Assembly (NCBI RefSeq): GCF_039555335.1 | Contig: NC_092642.1 | Location: forward strand, 62,041,776-62,105,775 | Direction of reading: 5' to 3' | DNA length: 64,000 bases | Source: Amphiura filiformis | Lineage: Eukaryota > Echinodermata > Ophiuroidea > Amphilepidida > Amphiuridae | Shown here: piece after piece, positions 58,507-64,000 of the stretch | Layout: each line of letters starts with the position of its first letter | Numbering within the stretch: position 1 is the first letter of the stretch | Translations under genes and position numbers: made by a program | Notes under the pieces: model-generated | Told to the model about the DNA's origin: nothing | Databases searched by the model: none | What the model saw: only the letters and a program-made list of their open reading frames with translations

Positions 58507-58730
58507 AGGATATGCTACTAGTAACTGAGTCAATATTCCTCCACTGTTATCTCTCAGTGCCCCGATTCCATTTGAAATTAAAGTTTAAGGTTCAAACTAT
58601 TAAACTGTATATTTGATAGTTAACAAGGGATAACTTTTATAGGATAATAGCTTGCTCTAAACTTATACGCCACTATGTGACACGGAAAATGTTGAAAATC
58701 ACTCTACGCCACTATGTGTTGCGACCGACG
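58441..58730. repeat. Perfect 26-bp inverted repeat
   Basis: CGTCGGTCGCAACACATAGT plus GGCGTA at 58441-58466 is exactly complementary to 58705-58730. A shorter third copy (TACGCCACTATGTG) lies at 58666-58679 in the same orientation as the right arm. Confidence 0.8.
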
Positions 58731-59299
58731 ATTTGTGTTGTGCTGTGATTTTGAACCTCCTGTCACCAGTGATGTTGTTGGGAGTTTGGGAATGGCAAGG
58801 TGATTGGTGTCAGAGGATTGACAAAGAGTGCAAGTTGCGATATGGGACATGGATACTTAATAGTCCGTGATGTAATGAGAACTTTTGTCTTGCAAGGATT
58901 TGTACAGGTAAACGATATGTTTCACATATTTAAGTTGCATTTTGATATGAGAAGTAAAATGTGTATAACAATGCCTCATAGGATAGTACATACTTCCGGT
59001 TGTGGTTACCACAATTGTGACCCGGCAGCCTAAATTGTATTCTGAGTTACGGTGTAAAATGTGTACGAAGGTCGTATTCATCGGTAACTTAAGCTGGCCC
59101 GACATCGATCTCATTTTGATAGTGAAACACTAATCAATTATCCTATTATTGAAGTGGATAATAAGCTTCTACCTTAGATGGCTATAGAACTTTTAATAGC
59201 TCTGGTCTTTGTTTGCTTTTGCTAAATCCTGTTCAAGTGGTGGGTTACCAGGCATTGTATTTTGTATAGGTATGCATAATTAACAATGAGAGAACTTTC
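58731..59299. other. Intergenic, nothing recognised
   Basis: Small opposing open frames near 58800-59114 overlap and lack splice or coding support. Confidence 0.3.
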
Positions 59300-59402
59300 T
59301 TAAACCTTGTTGACTTGGGGATGATTTGAAATGACCGCCAATTATGACTGTTTGATATTTATTGCCAGCAATGTGGAAAAAGAGACACATGTAAAACGAA
59401 AA
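59300..59402. repeat. Diverged half copy of the LINE-nested foldback family
   Basis: GACTTGGGGATGATTTGAAA, TGACCGCC and GAGACACATGTA correspond to 50160-50255 (GACTTGGGATAATTTGAAGT, GAGACACATGTAG). Confidence 0.5.
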
Positions 59403-60625
59403 AAAGCTATAATTTTGTTGAAGGAGCAAAGTTTAACAAACCATAACCCGCTTCTGGATATCGTTTGAAGTCAAATGATATACCATTTTTAAGTTTATGA
59501 TGTTTATTTTTAAACACAAAATAAAACAAAATTGACTGGGGAAGGAATTTACGGCTCATTCGCCGTGAACGGTCACAATTTGCCACGTTTTCGTTCACCC
59601 AATCTAAATGAAACATATCTCGGGAGTGCAATTTTACTGGGATAATGAAAAAAAAAAAAGCTTTCTTCTGATACCAACGATTTCAGTTTTGATGAAGAAA
59701 AATCCGGTGGGGTGGGAGGTTCAGGCTGATGATCGGGCCACACCCCTTAAGAAGTGAGGTTGCATCTGTCTTTCAACCAAAGTAGGCAAAGATTTAAAGC
59801 GTTTTGAGAATATTTTCAAAACATTTTCAAATGTTGCCACAGAAGGTTCGGAATTATTATTTTTTCAGAATGTGTTTCTTTCAAAATATTCTCCCAAATT
59901 ATTTAACAAAATGTTTTTACTATCATTATAATTATATATAGAACTAAGCATTTAAAATGTTACCAAAACATTTTGACAAATTTAAAAAAATGTTTTGCAA
60001 AGATTAGTGTTTGTTGGGGTATCTTTGTTTCAATCAAACAAGATGAGTAATTGTCAGCAAAATTGGGATTTGAGATATGATTGAACTTCTTGCATTTTGT
60101 TGTGTGGGGGTGGGTGTGTGAGGGGGATGTGGGGGTGTGTGTGTGTAGGGGGGTGACAGTTGCCTCACATGGCTATGTCACAACATGACAAAGCTAATTG
60201 AGAAGTAAAGGGTACCAAAAAATAAGGGCAGAAACGTCGGACTTTGAATTACACAAACAAATATTGGCAATAGACTAAAATTTATATTGGGACGGATCCA
60301 GGATTGGATCAATTTGGTAATGTAATGTATGATGTGTTCCAATTCCATTCTTATATAATTTATATGATATGTGTGAGACCAGACTCAAAATGAACTTCGA
60401 AACAAAGATATCACCCACAATGTATATAGCTATTACTCAAGTACAAAAAACATCAAAATGGAACACATAAAATTATGTAGTACAAAATGTCCCCTCTTCC
60501 AGCATCAATTCAGGAAATGACATAATTATTGAAATTGATATATTTTCATATGCACCACAATTAAAATATTTTTGTAGCTTGTAGATGGACTTAAAAGTGT
60601 TCAACAAACTGTGTATTTTTTTCCT
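59403..60625. other. Intergenic, simple-sequence patches
   Basis: Contains AAAACATTTT-rich text near 59810-60000 and a GT-rich tract near 60100-60150. No gene recognised. Confidence 0.35.
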
Positions 60626-60726
60626 GTAGTGAAAGTACCTGTTACTCAGTTTGATGTGTTTATATACATCTATAATATTTTATGTACTCTTGCCTTTGGT
60701 CTGTAAATAATATAGCGGCAACCAAG
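60626..60726 (+). repeat. CAGTTTGATGTG repeat, copy 1
   Basis: CTGTAGTGAAAGTACCTGTT, CTCAGTTTGATGTG and TGCCTTTGGTCTGTAAATAA recur at 61903-61992 and, in part, at 62014-62112. Confidence 0.7.
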
Positions 60727-61902
60727 GAGGTTAGATATAGAAAGGAGAAGAAATAGATTACGTAACGCATTGAAACCTTGTGCCGATTTGAAATCTGACA
60801 AGCTATTCATCGAAAGGTACCTTTTGTTTGGGACAAAGGGCTTCCGCCATTAAATCGGTAAGCTGACCCGACAGTGTATTAACGCTTTACCTAGCAGGCT
60901 ACTGTCAATAAGTGATCAAATGCAAGTCGCGTCAAAGCGCTTAATGGAACGAAAAGTACCTATTGTTATACATAAACCCAAGGGTGTGATTGAGTAGCCG
61001 TAAGCACAAAAGGCACACATTAGCCGCTAATGCATAGTTCGTGTCACCCCACTGACATTAGGTGCTTCATTTAAATAAATTGAATCGCCTGCTGAATGAT
61101 TACACAGGAAGGCTGCCATGTCTATAGTACAATAATGGTATTAAATAGCTACGTCCCGGGAGCTACGTATGCATGTAACATAGGCCCTATAATAAGTATA
61201 CCGGTATAGGCCTATATGAAAGTTGTTTTACAAATTGAGATTTTATTTTATTTTATTTTAAGAAGGAGAATGTCATAATCAGTGGCGTACTGAAGGCGGG
61301 CAGCTCTTCTGTGAGAGGTCTTGGCCGGGGTCTTGGGAGGGATGAGGTTGGAGGAGGGATATGAAGAATGAGAGGGGACTGGAGGAAGAGAGAAGAGGAA
61401 GAAATAAAGAGAAATAAATAAATAGACGTAAATAAATAGAAAGGTAAGGAAAATGATAGGAATGAGAGGGACAAAAGCGTAAGAGGGGATGGAGAAGGGA
61501 TTGAAGAGGGAGTGATACTTTAGCAAGTACAGAGAAAGGAAAAGAAATGAATGACAAATAAATGTAGGCCTTATAATAATTATTATAGAAACTAAACACA
61601 GCCCCCCCCCCCCACACACACACAAAGGCCTAGCACTAACAGCACTATAGGCAGCCATTCGATGATGCCAATGCCTTTATGCGTTACGTATTTAAAACGC
61701 CCAGTCAGATGTATTTTACACCTGCCAAGCACAAGTCACCCAATTTCGAAAATTGGACGTTGAATGTACACTCTCATGAATATTGATTGGCAACATTTTC
61801 CAATATGTCAGCGCTCAAATCAGACACAATAGAACAATAGACCATTCAGTGCGTTGGCGGCAACAATATACAATTACAATGGAGTAATATTTTTTTCTTT
61901 TC
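60727..61902. other. Intergenic, AG-rich tract on plus strand
   Basis: 61255-61560 is strongly purine-rich on the plus strand, which creates long but non-coding frames on the other strand. A C run and CA repeat lie near 61601-61625. No gene. Confidence 0.4.
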
Positions 61903-62112
61903 TGTAGTGAAGTACCTGCTATTCAGTTTGATGTGCTAACATATCTATAATATTTTTATCTGTTCTTGGCCTTTGTTCTGTAAATAATACAATTGTAACA
62001 GTATACAATGACAACTTGCTATTCAGTTTGATGTGCCTAGTACAATATATATAATATTTTTATTTTCTCTTGGCCTTTGATCTGTCAATAATAATTGCAA
62101 CAATATATGATT
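61903..62112 (+). repeat. CAGTTTGATGTG repeat, tandem copies 2 and 3
   Basis: Two adjacent units of about 100 bp share TGCTATTCAGTTTGATGTG, ATATAATATTTTTAT and CTTGGCCTTTG.TCTGT with the copy at 60626. Their spacing suggests a tandem duplication. Confidence 0.7.
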
Positions 62113-62504
62113 ATTATGCACTGCTCATTTAGTACAAACACAGCGACACCTGATGATTTGGTCTTCGTCATTTGCAGAAACAGGTATTGTTAAAATGTAT
62201 TGAAAATATATATTATCCTCAATTAGTAATAGTTTGTCAAGTGATATACATACTCTGATCATCACTGTCATTTTTTATATTAGGATTATCATAATTCTTT
62301 TTTAATAATCTTTTTGTTATTTATTTACTCTCATGTATGGCACAGAAATAGAGTGCTTTATATCTCTCTCAAATCACTTTTCCGTTGATACCAGTCAGCT
62401 TTCCAAATAGAATTGGAAACTTTATACTTGTCACTTGTATAATGTTTACGGATACCTGGTTAACAATGTGTAACTCGTGATCATTGCTCTTGTTGTTCTT
62501 TTAG

Positions 62505-62712
62505 GAAAACAGTTTTACACTACAATTCTTGGCACCATGAATCGTTATAATATCATTGCAACTATACATCACAATGTGGTGGCACCGTATCTACGAGATT
62601 TCTTCAAAAATCAGTGGAATCAAACTTATCCTGGTTTGCAATGGAATGATGACAACACAAGTATGAATGACTTTGTGAATCTTGAAAGAAATGCTAGGAG
62701 GAAAAATGATGC
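62505..62712 (+). CDS. Exon resembling the DZIP3/HEPN-like domain of invertebrate immune-type proteins
   Basis: After TTGTTCTTTTAG the open frame reads TILGTMNRYNII, then PYLRDFFKNQWNQTYPGLQW, then a segment ending LERNARRKN. The order LR-x-FF-x3-W-x3-YP-x3-W, then F and E-x2-ARRKN, is what I recall from the N-terminal segment of DZIP3-like HEPN proteins and related invertebrate NACHT/TPR proteins. The frame then passes without a stop into LINE RT sequence at about 62713. Either an exon was interrupted by a 5'-truncated LINE, or a fusion frame formed. No other exon of the gene is seen. Confidence 0.4.
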
Positions 62713-63505
62713 CAATATGAATAAAGAATTGAAGGACAATATGAATAAAGAATTGAAGGAGATTGTTAACTGGTTTAAGTGTAACAAGTTATCCCTGAAT
62801 GCTAGTAAAACAAATCTTATGTTTATTGGAACACCTCATCAAACAAAGAATATAACTGATGTCCACAATGTATTTCTAGATGGATGCAAACTTTCACGTG
62901 TATATGACGTTAAATTTCTGGGCATTACACTTGATGACAACCTAACTTGGAGGTCACATATTAACAACATTGGTAAAACATGTTCTAGAAATATTGGTGT
63001 CCTAAACAAACTTAAACTTTTTTTACCAAAAACAAGCCTGTATCAGTTGTATTGTACGCTAATCTTACCATATTTAAGCTACGGTATAATATTGTGGGTT
63101 CTGCTAATAAGTATAATTTAAACAGACTTGTGAAGCTCCAGAAAAGAGCAGTAAGAATTATAAATAATAGTTCGTATCTTTGCCACACCAAACCATTGTT
63201 CAAAAGTACAATTTACTTAATATATGCCAACTGTATAATAAAGAACTGGGTATATTTATGTACAAATATCATAAGGGTCTATTACCAAGTTCATTTGACA
63301 ACTTGTTCATAAACATGAAGTCTATTCACAATTATAATACCAGAAAGAAAGAGAATTATCGAACTGACATCCATAAAGTCACTAATGTTTTAACACTTGG
63401 TCCTAGGCTGTGGAATAGTTTGCCAAGTGAAATTAAAGAAGCTAAACTGGTAAATGAATTCAAAAATAGTATGTTAAGGTATCTAAAAGATAACAAATAA
63501 TGTCA
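62713..63505 (+). mobile_element. 5'-truncated LINE, 3' part of the reverse transcriptase
   Basis: Text reads NKELKEIVNWFKCNKLSLNA, KFLGITLDDNLTWRSH, then LPYLSYGI, LVKLQKRAVRIINN and, at the end, LGPRLWNSLPSEIKEAKLV. These are the thumb and C-terminal parts of a CR1/L2/Jockey-type RT. Frame changes occur near 63080 and 63215; the stop lies at 63498-63500. A 24-bp unit (AATATGAATAAAGAATTGAA) is duplicated right at the 5' junction. Confidence 0.8.
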
Positions 63506-63850
63506 CAATTCATATTGTGCTGAATCTATGTTATTCACTATACTATTTGATACTACACTACTGCTATATATAATATTTGCCTACTTAACATTGTATTATG
63601 GTAAATTAAAATGGGTTCTTATAATTCATATTGTGCTGACTCTATGTTATTCACTATACTACTTGATACTATACTACTACTAAAATATTTATTTGCTTAA
63701 AATTGTATTACGGTAAATTAAGATGGGTTCTTATAATTCATATTGTGCTGACTATGTTATTCACTATACTATTTGATACTATACTACTGCTAAAATATTT
63801 GTTTGCTTAAAATTGTATTATGGTAAATTAAGATGGGTTCTTTGTTTATT
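63506..63850 (+). repeat. Three tandem units of about 114 bp at the LINE 3' end
   Basis: Units start near CATATTGTGC at 63511, 63627 and 63739 and each carries TATGTTATTCACTATACTA and GGTAAATTAA.ATGGGTTC. They follow the LINE stop directly and are probably its 3' UTR. Confidence 0.8.
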
Positions 63851-64000
63851 TATTTATGTTTATGTGTATATTCGTTGTTTTGATTAAATTATAATTATTT
63901 GTTAATTAAAAGGTGGTACATCGTTATCAGGCCTCGGCTTTGTGATGTACCTACCTTCATCAAATCTTGTTAATACACAATAATTGTATATAATAATGCT
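63851..64000. other. Window end, AT-rich
   Basis: Probably the rest of the LINE 3' UTR. Contains CATCGTTATCAGGCCTCGGC and no further motif I recognise. Confidence 0.3.

Noticed and set aside
61248-61658. Long minus-strand frames rich in Leu, Ser, Phe and Pro
   Set aside because: They arise from a purine-rich tract read in antisense and are open in three overlapping frames, with no homology or splice context.
63012-63203. Minus-strand frame over the third LINE
   Set aside because: Antisense shadow of the RT sequence.

Overview
The window is eukaryotic, AT-rich and intron-rich. It carries parts of three conserved animal genes in a dense background of transposable elements. Three features point to a marine invertebrate deuterostome: an MZB1/canopy-type gene, LINEs that begin with a PHD finger or a 2A-like peptide, and very abundant short foldback elements. 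An echinoderm is my best guess, with a hemichordate or cephalochordate as alternatives. This is inference from gene content; nothing in the window fixes the species.

Layout: (1) 1-8106 is repeat-derived. A large foldback element with tRNA-like heads in its arms appears to be split by a decayed CR1/L2-like LINE (4440-7977). (2) 8853-13593, plus strand: a complete seven-exon renalase gene (379 aa). (3) 13.6-20.1 kb: intergenic, with about nine non-autonomous elements. (4) 26172-20582, minus strand: an MZB1/canopy-family gene for an ER-resident saposin-like protein. Its third coding exon is present as two tandem copies of 105 nt each, in the same phase. (5) 26.4-35.6 kb: intergenic, with nested hAT-type and foldback elements and a LINE fragment. 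(6) 35655-52537, plus strand: a ZCCHC7/Air-like zinc-knuckle gene with six CCHC knuckles, a 36-nt micro-exon and a duplicated 3' terminal exon. A second damaged LINE (about 48530-51095) lies in its last large intron. (7) 52.9-64 kb: foldback elements, a hammerhead-like motif, an orphan exon-like segment, and an exon resembling an invertebrate DZIP3/HEPN-like domain that runs in frame into the 3' part of a third LINE.

The three genes are functionally unrelated: flavoenzyme repair of NAD(P)H isomers, ER chaperone-like folding of secreted proteins, and nuclear RNA surveillance. Renalase and the MZB1-like gene converge tail to tail. The MZB1-like and ZCCHC7-like genes diverge head to head across about 9 kb of repeats.

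Exon boundaries were read by eye from open frames, GT/AG sites, phase continuity and remembered family sequence. No database search was run. Boundaries of repeats are approximate to a few bases unless a target-site duplication is given.
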